Of a DNA stretch of 64,000 nt, positions 10,348-18,438 are shown in pieces (the stretch's first letter is position 1; the number at the start of each line of letters is the position of its first letter). The position numbers and the translations under genes were made by a program. The DNA comes from UKL13-2 sp031430555 (GTDB taxonomy: Bacteria > Pseudomonadota > Gammaproteobacteria > Burkholderiales > Usitatibacteraceae): positions 1 to 64,000 of the forward strand of contig JANPBQ010000105.1 in the NCBI GenBank assembly GCA_031430555.1. Direction: 5' to 3'. The notes beneath the pieces were generated by a model. That model saw only the letters and a list, made by a program, of their open reading frames with translations. It made no database searches and had not been told where the DNA came from.

Positions 10348-11157
10348 TTATTCGGACGGCTTTTTGAACACCGATTTCAACGAACCGAACAAGCCGCCTT
10401 TTTTCTCTTCCTCCTCGCGTGCGCTGGGGGCGGCATTCGCCACATACTGCGTCGCTTTTGTTGGGGCGGGGGTGCGGCCCATCTGCCCTGTTGAAGTCGG
10501 ATTGAATGCGGCCCGGCGATTGAAGTTCTTGAAGTTGGACTCCTTGCCCATGAACAATTTGGCCAACTCTTCCAGCGTGTGGTCGTTGACGGTATCGGGC
10601 TCCAAGGTGTACACGGTCGGGCCAAAATCCTCGACATTCTTCAGCTTGAATCGGATCGTGCCGGTCTCATAATCGCCGACGATGTCGGCTCCGCAAATAA
10701 TCTCGCAGTTAATCTTGAAGACTTCATTGACGATCACGCGGCGCTCATTGCGGAATGGCTCCGAGGTGAAGCGCATATTGTTCTGCCATAGCAAATCGCG
10801 GAATCGCTCGATCGATTCAGCGTCGCGCTTGACGGTCAATATTTCCGGCTTGGTGCGCTTGAACACGACAGTGAGGTTCTCGTAGTGTTCTTTATTGTCG
10901 CGCTGCGTGGTGCGGAATTCAATGCGATAGTTTTCTTGCACAAGCCCGTCAATCTTGCCGACGGTCAGCAAATCATAAGCAAGTGGACAAGCCGGTCTGA
11001 CTACATTGAGCTGCCGGAACAGTTCGTACATGTATTGAAACGTCTTCCGCAGCGCGCGGTCAACGGCGGCCGCATTGGCTTTGATTGACTGCGAACGCTC
11101 CGCTTCCTGATTTTTGAGGCTGTCAGCCTCTTTTTTAAGGTCGTCGAGCAGGCCCAT
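10348..11157 (-). CDS. conserved hypothetical protein with coiled-coil N-terminus
   Basis: A soluble 269-residue protein that I cannot assign to a named family. The first 45 residues (MGLLDDLKKEADSLKNQEAE) are charged and predicted helical or coiled-coil. The middle is a mixed alpha/beta region with several basic strands. The C-terminal 70 residues are low-complexity (APTKATQYVANAAPS, then EEEEKKGGLF) and end in GSLKSVFKKPSE, similar in style to tails of membrane-associated or interaction proteins. No signal peptide or membrane segment is seen. The start at 11157 has GGAG in GGAGAATACATG; the longer frame upstream is unlikely. It is divergent from glpK. Confidence 0.75.
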   Translation of the reverse strand: MGLLDDLKKEADSLKNQEAERSQSIKANAAAVDRALRKTFQYMYELFRQLNVVRPACPLAYDLLTVGKIDGLVQENYRIEFRTTQRDNKEHYENLTVVFKRTKPEILTVKRDAESIERFRDLLWQNNMRFTSEPFRNERRVIVNEVFKINCEIICGADIVGDYETGTIRFKLKNVEDFGPTVYTLEPDTVNDHTLEELAKLFMGKESNFKNFNRRAAFNPTSTGQMGRTPAPTKATQYVANAAPSAREEEEKKGGLFGSLKSVFKKPSE

Positions 11158-11351
11158 GTATTCTCCGGAAAAACATTTGTTCGTCAGGTTGGCGCGCTGT
11201 AATGTCGCGCTTGCCGAACTTGTTGCCGTGCACACCGCCGCCCAGACTAAAATATCAACGCAACGATGCGACGGCACTATTTATACCATTATTTTACAGC
11301 ACGCAATCCAGCCGTGTCAGCCCTTCACGTCAGATGAGGTTAACTATCGCC

Positions 11352-12875
11352 ATGAAAATCATCCTCGCCCTCGACCAGGGTACCAGCAGTTCGCGCGCAC
11401 TCCTCTTCGACCACGCGGGTAATGTGCGGGCCGTGGCGCAACGCGAATTCACCCAGCACTTCCCGCAGCCGGGATGGGTCGAGCACGACGCCGTTGAAAT
11501 CTGGCGGAGTCAATTGTCGGTCGCCCGTGAAGCGCTCGAGTGGATGGGCAGCCTGTCCAAAGATTCGGCGGATGCGTCGGAGATCGCCGCGATCGGTATC
11601 ACGAATCAACGTGAAACTACAATCGTCTGGGATCGCGCCACCGGCGTGCCAATCGCCCCCGCCATTGTTTGGCAGGATCGACGCACCGCCGACACCTGCA
11701 ACGAGTTGAAGGCGCGGGGTACCGAGGCGCTTATCCGCGACAAGACCGGACTCGTTGTCGACGCTTATTTCTCCGGCACCAAATTGAAGTGGCTGCTGGA
11801 TCATGTTCCGAATGCGCGTAAGCGCGCATCTCGCGGTGAATTGGCGTTTGGCACGGTGGATAGTTGGCTAATCTGGAACCTTACAGAAGGCAAGGTGCAT
11901 GCCACCGACGTATCAAATGCGTCGCGCACGTTGCTGTTCGACATCCATAAACTTGATTGGGACGACGAATTGTTGGCATTGATGGACATTCCACGCGAAG
12001 TACTGCCACGAATTGTCAGTTCAAGTGATGTGGTGGGTGAAACCTGCTGCGAAGGGCTGCCGTCAGGCATTCCGATCGGCGGTATTGCCGGCGACCAGCA
12101 AGCCGCGCTGTTCGGCCAGGCATGCCATCAGCCCGGCATGGTGAAAAACACCTACGGCACCGGCTGTTTCATGCTGATGAATACTGGCGATAAGCCCGTG
12201 GTTTCAAAACATCGACTGATTTCAACCGTCGCCTGGCGGTTGGGCGGTAAATTTGGCGACGAAACCCGGTATGCCTTGGAGGGCAGTGTATTTATTGGCG
12301 GTGCCGCAGTGCAATGGTTGCGAGATGGTTTGGGTGTGATCGCCGGTTCCACGGAAATCGAAGCCTTGGCGGCGTCTGTCGCCGATACCGACGGTGTATT
12401 CATGGTGCCAGCGTTTGCCGGGTTGGGTGCCCCGCATTGGGATGCGAATGCACGTGGCGCGATTCTCGGGCTCACCCGGGGCACTAACCGTGGCCACATT
12501 GCGCGTGCGGCACTCGAAGCAATTGCTTATCAAAGCGCCGAACTTGTTGAAGCAATGCGCGAAGACGCCGGCATACCGCTTGCGGAACTGCGCGTTGATG
12601 GCGGGGCAACCGTCAACAATTTGTTGATGCAATTTCAGGCAGACTTGATCGGCGTCGATGTGATCCGCCCCACCATCACCGAAACAACGGCGCTTGGGGC
12701 CGCGTATCTGGCCGGCCTCGCAGTGGGTTTCTGGGATTCGCCGGCGGAAATCGCGGCGCTTTGGTCAAAGGATCGCACTTTTGTGCCCGGCATTGATCGC
12801 GAAAAAGCGAAGCTCAAAATGCGGACATGGCGGCGCGCCGTCGAGCGCACCCGAAACTGGGTGGAAAGTGAATAA
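11352..12875 (+). CDS. glpK: glycerol kinase
   Basis: GlpK phosphorylates glycerol to glycerol 3-phosphate with ATP. The 507-residue product begins with the FGGY-kinase phosphate loop ALDQGTSSSRALLFD, and contains EFTQHFPQPGWVEHD, ITNQRETT(IVWD), IVWQDRRT, and the glycine-rich VKNTYGTGCFML and RVDGGATVNNLLMQFQAD. All are GlpK hallmarks and the length is standard. The ATG at 11352 follows GATGAGG. No glpF, glpD or glpR is adjacent, which is unusual for this gene. Confidence 0.96.
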   Translation: MKIILALDQGTSSSRALLFDHAGNVRAVAQREFTQHFPQPGWVEHDAVEIWRSQLSVAREALEWMGSLSKDSADASEIAAIGITNQRETTIVWDRATGVPIAPAIVWQDRRTADTCNELKARGTEALIRDKTGLVVDAYFSGTKLKWLLDHVPNARKRASRGELAFGTVDSWLIWNLTEGKVHATDVSNASRTLLFDIHKLDWDDELLALMDIPREVLPRIVSSSDVVGETCCEGLPSGIPIGGIAGDQQAALFGQACHQPGMVKNTYGTGCFMLMNTGDKPVVSKHRLISTVAWRLGGKFGDETRYALEGSVFIGGAAVQWLRDGLGVIAGSTEIEALAASVADTDGVFMVPAFAGLGAPHWDANARGAILGLTRGTNRGHIARAALEAIAYQSAELVEAMREDAGIPLAELRVDGGATVNNLLMQFQADLIGVDVIRPTITETTALGAAYLAGLAVGFWDSPAEIAALWSKDRTFVPGIDREKAKLKMRTWRRAVERTRNWVESE

Positions 12876-12913
12876 GATTTTCCGCGATTCAATTGGCGAC
12901 GTCGAACTGCGCG

Positions 12914-13673
12914 CTACTTGATCGCGCCAAAAACGCGCTTGAGGATGTCGCTGCCGGTGCCGACCGGATCCTTGCGGATTTTTTTCTCTTCTTCGCCGAT
13001 CATGAAATAGAGTCCATCGAGCGCTTTTTTCGTCACATGGCTCTCGACCCGCTGCTGCTCCGGTGCCAATTTGACGAGCCCCGTTTGTTGCACTTGTTCT
13101 GCCAGCGAATTGTATTGCTGCGCGAGCCCAATCCGGCTGGTGACACTGGATACGACAGGCAAGAATTTCTGCGCGAGTGATATTTCCGTTTTTTTCCTGG
13201 AAAAATTTCGTCACGGAATTGTCACCGCCATACAAAATTGTCCGCGCGTCCTGCACACTCATGCCCTTTGCCGCGGCGACCAGCAATGCCTTGGCCTGCG
13301 GAACCGCTTGTTCCGCCGCGCGGTTCACGCCGATTTTCATCGCGTCGATTTCCTTGGCCTTGCCGATCACTTTAATGGCGCGCTCGAATTTCTTGATCCA
13401 GTCCGGCAGCGGAATACGCACCTGATCGTTCGCCCAGAAACCATCCTGTTTTCCGAGCAATGACACGGCAATCGTCGCGCCGCGTTCCAGCGCGGCTTTG
13501 ATGCCGGTATCGGTATCCTTGTCCGACAAATCCGCCAGGGAAAGTGCGAACGCGCGCGGCGACAGCGCCAGCAAGACCGCTGATGCGAGCGTGAATTCGA
13601 TGAATCGTCGGCGATCTCGATTGCAATTGAACGCATCTGCAGAAACTGAAATCAATGTCGTTGGATCACTCAT
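12914..13673 (-). pseudogene. DUF4197 family protein, interrupted by a one-base frameshift
   Basis: Two overlapping frames together give one DUF4197 protein. The first part (from ATG 13673, with GAGG before it) has an export signal with twin arginines (DRRRFIEFTLASAVLLALS) and continues SLADLSDKD, VRIPLPDWIKKFERA, MSVQDARTILYGGDNSVTKFF. The second part continues in another frame as LPVVSSVTSRIGLAQQYN, TKKALDGLYFMIGEEEKKIR and ends ILKRVFGAIK. The break is at a run of seven T on the + strand (13189-13195). With six, the frame reads straight through as FFQEKTEISLAQKFLPVV, which fits the family. It is either a sequencing or assembly error or a true loss or slippage site. The function of the family is unknown. 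Confidence 0.8.
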
Positions 13674-13896
13674 GCGGTTACCTCGTTGAAGGTTTTGCGG
13701 AATTCCAATGATATTAGGGCATTGCGAGGTATTTTGCGGCGTTGCGTACGACTGGTTTGACTTTGACGGCGTCATTTTGACGTCATCGATTAATTCGACT
13801 CGACCAAATTTTTGGCGTACGGATCGTAGCAACCGTGAATGGAGTATCGCCGACTTTGACGATCAAATTGACTCCATGAAAATCACACGGGCCCCG

Positions 13897-13941
13897 TTGA
13901 CACGAATCAAAAATTGGCGTAACTTACCGACCAGTCAGTTA
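13897..13941 (+). promoter_or_regulatory. promoter with palindromic operator for the RND pump
   Basis: TTGACA (13897-13902) is followed after 17 bp by TAACTT (13920-13925), a good sigma-70 pair. The 22-bp stretch from 13920 to 13941 (left half TAACTTACCGA, right half CCAGTCAGTTA) is an imperfect palindrome with 16 of 22 positions symmetric, and it begins at the -10 element. This layout fits repression by a TetR-family regulator, the usual control of RND pumps, but no tetR-like gene is adjacent. Confidence 0.55.
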
Positions 13942-13971
13942 TATTCGCGAATCCTCGATAGGCCGGCCATT

Positions 13972-15207
13972 ATGAATCCCGTCAGCAGTTTTTGTGACAA
14001 TGTGTTTATAAACAAACCATTACGCGCTATTTTCCTCATTGCGCTGGTTGCAGTGACGCAGTTCACCGCTTGCACCAAGCATATTGAGACGGGCAACGTC
14101 GTGCGCCCTGCCCTTGCGTTCAAAATCGGCGAAAGTTCCGGCGTTGATGCCGATGTCTATCCCGGCGAAATTCGCGCCCGCCGCGAGGCGGATCACGCGT
14201 TCCGGATCGGCGGCAAAATTATTGCGCGATTAGTTGAGCAAGGCAGCATCGTCAAACGCGGCCAGGCACTCGCGCAATTGGATCCTCAGGATGTGAAGCT
14301 TGGTGCGGATTCAGCCAGTGCCAACGTCAATGCGGCCGCAACCGAAGCCACCTTTGCCGACGCGGAATTTCAACGCTTCAAGGATCTCTTCAACAAAGGG
14401 TTCGTCAGCCAATCTGCGCTCGACCAGAAACTCAATGTCGCCAATGCGGCCAAGGCGCGGCTCGAAGCCGCGCGCGCGCAGGCAAACGTCTCAACCAATC
14501 AGGCAAGTTATGCAACCCTCACCGCTGAGCAGGATGGCGTCGTCACGCAAGTGATCGCTGAGGCGGGACAAGTCGTTGCCGCCGGTCAGGCGGTCATGCG
14601 CATCGCTGACCCCGCAGAAAAAGAGCTTTCTATCAGCGCGCCCGAATCAAAGATCGCCGACTTTCGCCGGCTTGGCGCGAAAGCCGCCCCGGTGCGGGAT
14701 CTCCGCATCGCGACTTGGGCGCATCCGGAAAAATACTACGCCGCCAAGATCCGCGAAGTCAGCGGTGCCGCCGATCCCATCACGCGTACCTATGCGATTC
14801 GCATCACCTTGCAAAATGCTGATGAGAACGTTCAACTTGGCATGAGTGCTTACGCGGTGTTCGTCGGTGCCAATGAGGAGGGTACGATCGCGGTGCCGTT
14901 GTCGGCGTTGTATGTGAAAAACGGTGCCGCAGGACCGGTGACCGGCGTCTGGCAGATCGCAGCCGATGGCAAAGTGAGTTTGAAGCCCGTTACGGTCATT
15001 CAATACCGGGAAAACGCGGCGATCATCAAGGGTGGTGTAAAAATCGGCGATGTTATCGTTGCCGCCGGCGTACACAAATTGCGCGAGGGTGAAGTCGTCA
15101 AGCCCATCACCGATCCACAAGTAACGGGTGACGGAAAAATCGCCTCGGTGCCCGCCGACGCGGCGGACGCGCCACCGAAGATCGCGAAAAACCGTTACTT
15201 GAATTGA
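13972..15207 (+). CDS. RND efflux periplasmic adaptor (membrane fusion) lipoprotein
   Basis: A 411-residue adaptor linking an inner-membrane RND pump to an outer-membrane channel. The N-terminal signal (RAIFLIALVAVTQFTAC) ends in a lipobox-like FTAC. The lipoyl half-motifs are visible as FRIGGKIIARLVEQGSIVKR and AEQDGVVTQVIAEAGQVV, separated by an alpha-hairpin rich in Ala/Glu/Lys. A beta-barrel and membrane-proximal domain follow. The ATG at 13972 is the first that keeps the lipoprotein signal at the N-terminus. The pump gene begins 9 bp after the stop. No outer-membrane factor gene is present, so the pump must borrow one. Confidence 0.92.
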   Translation: MNPVSSFCDNVFINKPLRAIFLIALVAVTQFTACTKHIETGNVVRPALAFKIGESSGVDADVYPGEIRARREADHAFRIGGKIIARLVEQGSIVKRGQALAQLDPQDVKLGADSASANVNAAATEATFADAEFQRFKDLFNKGFVSQSALDQKLNVANAAKARLEAARAQANVSTNQASYATLTAEQDGVVTQVIAEAGQVVAAGQAVMRIADPAEKELSISAPESKIADFRRLGAKAAPVRDLRIATWAHPEKYYAAKIREVSGAADPITRTYAIRITLQNADENVQLGMSAYAVFVGANEEGTIAVPLSALYVKNGAAGPVTGVWQIAADGKVSLKPVTVIQYRENAAIIKGGVKIGDVIVAAGVHKLREGEVVKPITDPQVTGDGKIASVPADAADAPPKIAKNRYLN

Positions 15208-15216
15208 CCGCTCGCC

Positions 15217-18200
15217 GTGAAAAATTTCAATTTGTCCGAGTGGGCGTTAAAGCATCAGCCGCTGGTGCTGTACATGATCATCGTGCTGGGTTTTATGGGC
15301 GTATTTTCCTACGGCCATTTGGGTCAATCCGAGGATCCGCCGTTCACGTTCAAGTTCATGACGATCCGCACGAATTGGCCGGGTGCGTCGGCCGCTGAAG
15401 TCGATCAGCAAGTAACGGAGCGGCTTGAGCGAAAGCTCCAGGAAGTGCCCAACGTAAACTTCGTGCGAAGCTACTCGCGTCCCGGCGAATCACTGATTTT
15501 CTTCGCGATCAACGACGCGGCACCCGCTTCGGTCGTGCCGGAAACGTTGTATCAGGTGCGTAAGCGCGTTGGCGACATTCGCCAATCGCTGCCACAAGGC
15601 GTGATCGGCCCTTCTTTCAACGATGAATTCGGCGATACCTTCGGCAACATCTTCGCCATCACCGGCGAGGGTTACAGCTATGCCGACAAGAAGCTGTACG
15701 CCGACCGCGTCCGCCGCGAAATGCTGCGCTTGCCCGACGTCGCGAAAGTCGACATCATCGGCGAGCAGGAAGAAAAAATATTTATCGAACTTTCAAACGT
15801 CAAGCTCGCCACACTCGGTATCGACGGTGCCACCATCATCGCCGCGATGCAAGCGCAAAATGCGGTTGCGCCGGGCGGCGCGTTCGAGACCGCGACCGAC
15901 AAGATTTTCGTGCGTGCGACCGGTGCCTTCGACAGCGTGGACGCGATCAAAAATTTCACCATCCGCGCCAACAACCGCGTATTCAAGATCGGCGATATTG
16001 CGCATGTGGTGCGCGGTTTCGCCGATCCACCGTTCACGAAGATGCGCTACCTTGGTCAGGAGGCGCTTGGGCTAGGCATCGCGATGCGTCAAGGCGGCGA
16101 TATCGTGCAATTGGGCCACAACCTCGACGCGACGCTGGAAAAACTCGAGAAGACCTTGCCGATCGGCCTCGAACTACACCGCGTCAATGATCAGCCGCGT
16201 GCGGTAAGGAACAGCGTTCGCGAATTTGTTCGTTCATTGGCGGAGGCGATCGTCATCGTCCTTGCCGTGACGTTTTTCAGTTTGGGCGTGCGCACCGGTC
16301 TGGTGGTCGCGTTGTCGATTCCGCTGGTGATGGCCCTGACATTTTTTTTCATGTACCTGTTCGATGTCGGCCTGCACAAAATTTCATTGGGCGCGTTGAT
16401 TCTAGGCCTGGGCTTGCTGGTGGACGACGCGATCATCGCGGTTGAGATGATGGCCATCAAAATGGAGCAAGGCTGGGACCGCGCCAAGGCGGCGAGCTTT
16501 GCCTACACCTCGACCGCGATTCCGATGCTTACCGGCACGCTGGTCACCGTGGCCGGTTTCTTGCCAATTGCAACCGCGCGTTCCGGCACGGGCGAGTACA
16601 CGCGCTCGATTTTTCAGGTGACCTCGCTCGCGCTGATCATTTCCTGGTTTGCAGCGGTGATTTTCATACCCTATCTGGGGTTTCATTTGCTACCAGACTA
16701 CGTGAACGGCAGACCCGTGGTGACACCACGCACCCGCCGCGTCGCCGGATGGCTTGCGAAAATTCCGCTGATCGGTGCGCGCCTTTCCGCGCGCATTGCA
16801 CCCGAAGCGCCAATGGGGGATGCGCCCGCGCATGACGAACACGCCGTCTACAACACGCCCTTTTATCGACGTTTCCGGGAGTCGGTCGCATGGTGCGTTA
16901 CCCACCGCCGCACGGTCATCGCGGTCACGGTGTTGCTTTTCGCCGGATCAATTTTCGCGTTCAAATTCGTGCAGCAACAATTTTTTCCGTCTTCCACGCG
17001 GGTCGAATTGCTGATCGATCTGAAACTCGCCGAAGGTTCCTCGTTTCAGGCGACCGAAGCGCAAGTCAAGAAAATGGAAAAATTTCTGAATGGGCAAAGG
17101 GAATTGTTCGACAATTACGCAAGCTACGTCGGCACCGGCAGCCCGCGGTTCTTCTTTCCTCTCGATCAGCAATTGCCTGCGCCGAGCTTCGCCCAATTCG
17201 TGGTGACCACCAACAGTGTCGCCGCTCGGGTCGAGCTGCGCGCACGACTGATCAATGTGTTCAAGAGCGACTTTCCTGAGATCCGCACCCGAGTACTTGA
17301 ACTGCAAAACGGCCCGCCGGTTGGTTTTCCGGTGCAGTTTCGTGTCTCAGGCGAAGACATTCCGACCATTCGCGAGATCGCCGCGCAAGTCGCCGCCGTC
17401 ATGCGGGAAAACCCCGGACTTGAAAACGTACAGTTCGACTGGGATGAGCGCTCCAAAGTAATTCGACTCGATGTCGATCAAGACAAAGCGCGATTGCTGG
17501 GCGTGACATCGCAGGAACTATCGGCATTCCTCAACACTTCGTTGAACGGTGTGCAGGCGACGTTCTACCGGGAACGCGACAAGTTGATCGAAGTGCTGAT
17601 CCGCGGCCCGGCCAACGAACGCGCCAAATTACATCTGCTGGAAAGCCTCGCGGTCCCTACGCGCACCGGTAAAGCGGTGCCGCTCACGCAAATCGCCAAG
17701 GTTCGCTACGAGTTTGAGGAAGGCGTGATCTGGCGGCGCGACCGATTGCCGACCGTCACCGTACGCGCCGACATCTATCGGGCAGGCCTGCAACCGGCCA
17801 CCGTTACCGGCCAGGTCGACGCGTTGCTCGCACCGGTTCGCGCCCAAATGCCGCTCGGATACCGAATCGACGTCGGTGGCGCGGTCGAGGAAAGCGCCAA
17901 GGGTCAGGCGTCGATCAACGCCGGCATGCCGCTGTTCTTCGGTGTCGTGTTCACAGTGCTGATGATCCAGTTGAAGAGTTTTCAGCGGGTGATCATGGTG
18001 GTGCTCACCGCGCCGCTGGGCCTGATTGGTGTCGCGATGGCGCTGCTATTGTTCAACAAACCGTTCGGCTTTGTCGCGATGCTCGGCACCATCGCTTTAT
18101 TCGGCATGATCATGCGAAACTCGGTGATCCTGATCGATCAGATCGAACAGGATATCGCAGCGGGGCATGCTCCATTTAGTGCAGTGATCGACGCGACCGT

Positions 18201-18417
18201 GCGCCGCTTTCGCCCGATCACACTCACGGCGCTTGCCGCAATGCTTGCGATGATTCCGCTCACCCGTTCGGACTTCTTCGGGCCAATGGCAGTATCGATC
18301 ATGGGTGGACTGTTTGTCGCAACACTGCTGACGCTGCTTTTCCTGCCGGCGATGTACGCGGCATGGTTTCGGATTTCCCCGGAAACCCCCGCAAAATCCG
18401 TCGTCACATCGCGCTGA
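15217..18417 (+). CDS. RND-family efflux pump inner-membrane subunit
   Basis: A 1,066-residue proton-driven exporter with the usual twelve-helix layout: helix 1, a large periplasmic domain (about 35-340), helices 2-6, a cytoplasmic break near 500-560, helix 7, a second periplasmic domain, helices 8-12. The proton-relay aspartates appear as GLLVDDAIIAVE near residue 403, and the porter domain starts SEDPPFTFKFMTIRTNWPGA. That start is typical of the pump branch lacking close AcrB similarity, often annotated as a general efflux RND permease. The GTG start sits 9 bp after the adaptor stop. Substrates cannot be inferred. Confidence 0.93.
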   Translation: MKNFNLSEWALKHQPLVLYMIIVLGFMGVFSYGHLGQSEDPPFTFKFMTIRTNWPGASAAEVDQQVTERLERKLQEVPNVNFVRSYSRPGESLIFFAINDAAPASVVPETLYQVRKRVGDIRQSLPQGVIGPSFNDEFGDTFGNIFAITGEGYSYADKKLYADRVRREMLRLPDVAKVDIIGEQEEKIFIELSNVKLATLGIDGATIIAAMQAQNAVAPGGAFETATDKIFVRATGAFDSVDAIKNFTIRANNRVFKIGDIAHVVRGFADPPFTKMRYLGQEALGLGIAMRQGGDIVQLGHNLDATLEKLEKTLPIGLELHRVNDQPRAVRNSVREFVRSLAEAIVIVLAVTFFSLGVRTGLVVALSIPLVMALTFFFMYLFDVGLHKISLGALILGLGLLVDDAIIAVEMMAIKMEQGWDRAKAASFAYTSTAIPMLTGTLVTVAGFLPIATARSGTGEYTRSIFQVTSLALIISWFAAVIFIPYLGFHLLPDYVNGRPVVTPRTRRVAGWLAKIPLIGARLSARIAPEAPMGDAPAHDEHAVYNTPFYRRFRESVAWCVTHRRTVIAVTVLLFAGSIFAFKFVQQQFFPSSTRVELLIDLKLAEGSSFQATEAQVKKMEKFLNGQRELFDNYASYVGTGSPRFFFPLDQQLPAPSFAQFVVTTNSVAARVELRARLINVFKSDFPEIRTRVLELQNGPPVGFPVQFRVSGEDIPTIREIAAQVAAVMRENPGLENVQFDWDERSKVIRLDVDQDKARLLGVTSQELSAFLNTSLNGVQATFYRERDKLIEVLIRGPANERAKLHLLESLAVPTRTGKAVPLTQIAKVRYEFEEGVIWRRDRLPTVTVRADIYRAGLQPATVTGQVDALLAPVRAQMPLGYRIDVGGAVEESAKGQASINAGMPLFFGVVFTVLMIQLKSFQRVIMVVLTAPLGLIGVAMALLLFNKPFGFVAMLGTIALFGMIMRNSVILIDQIEQDIAAGHAPFSAVIDATVRRFRPITLTALAAMLAMIPLTRSDFFGPMAVSIMGGLFVATLLTLLFLPAMYAAWFRISPETPAKSVVTSR

Positions 18418-18438
18418 CATTGCAGTTATGGAGCGGGA

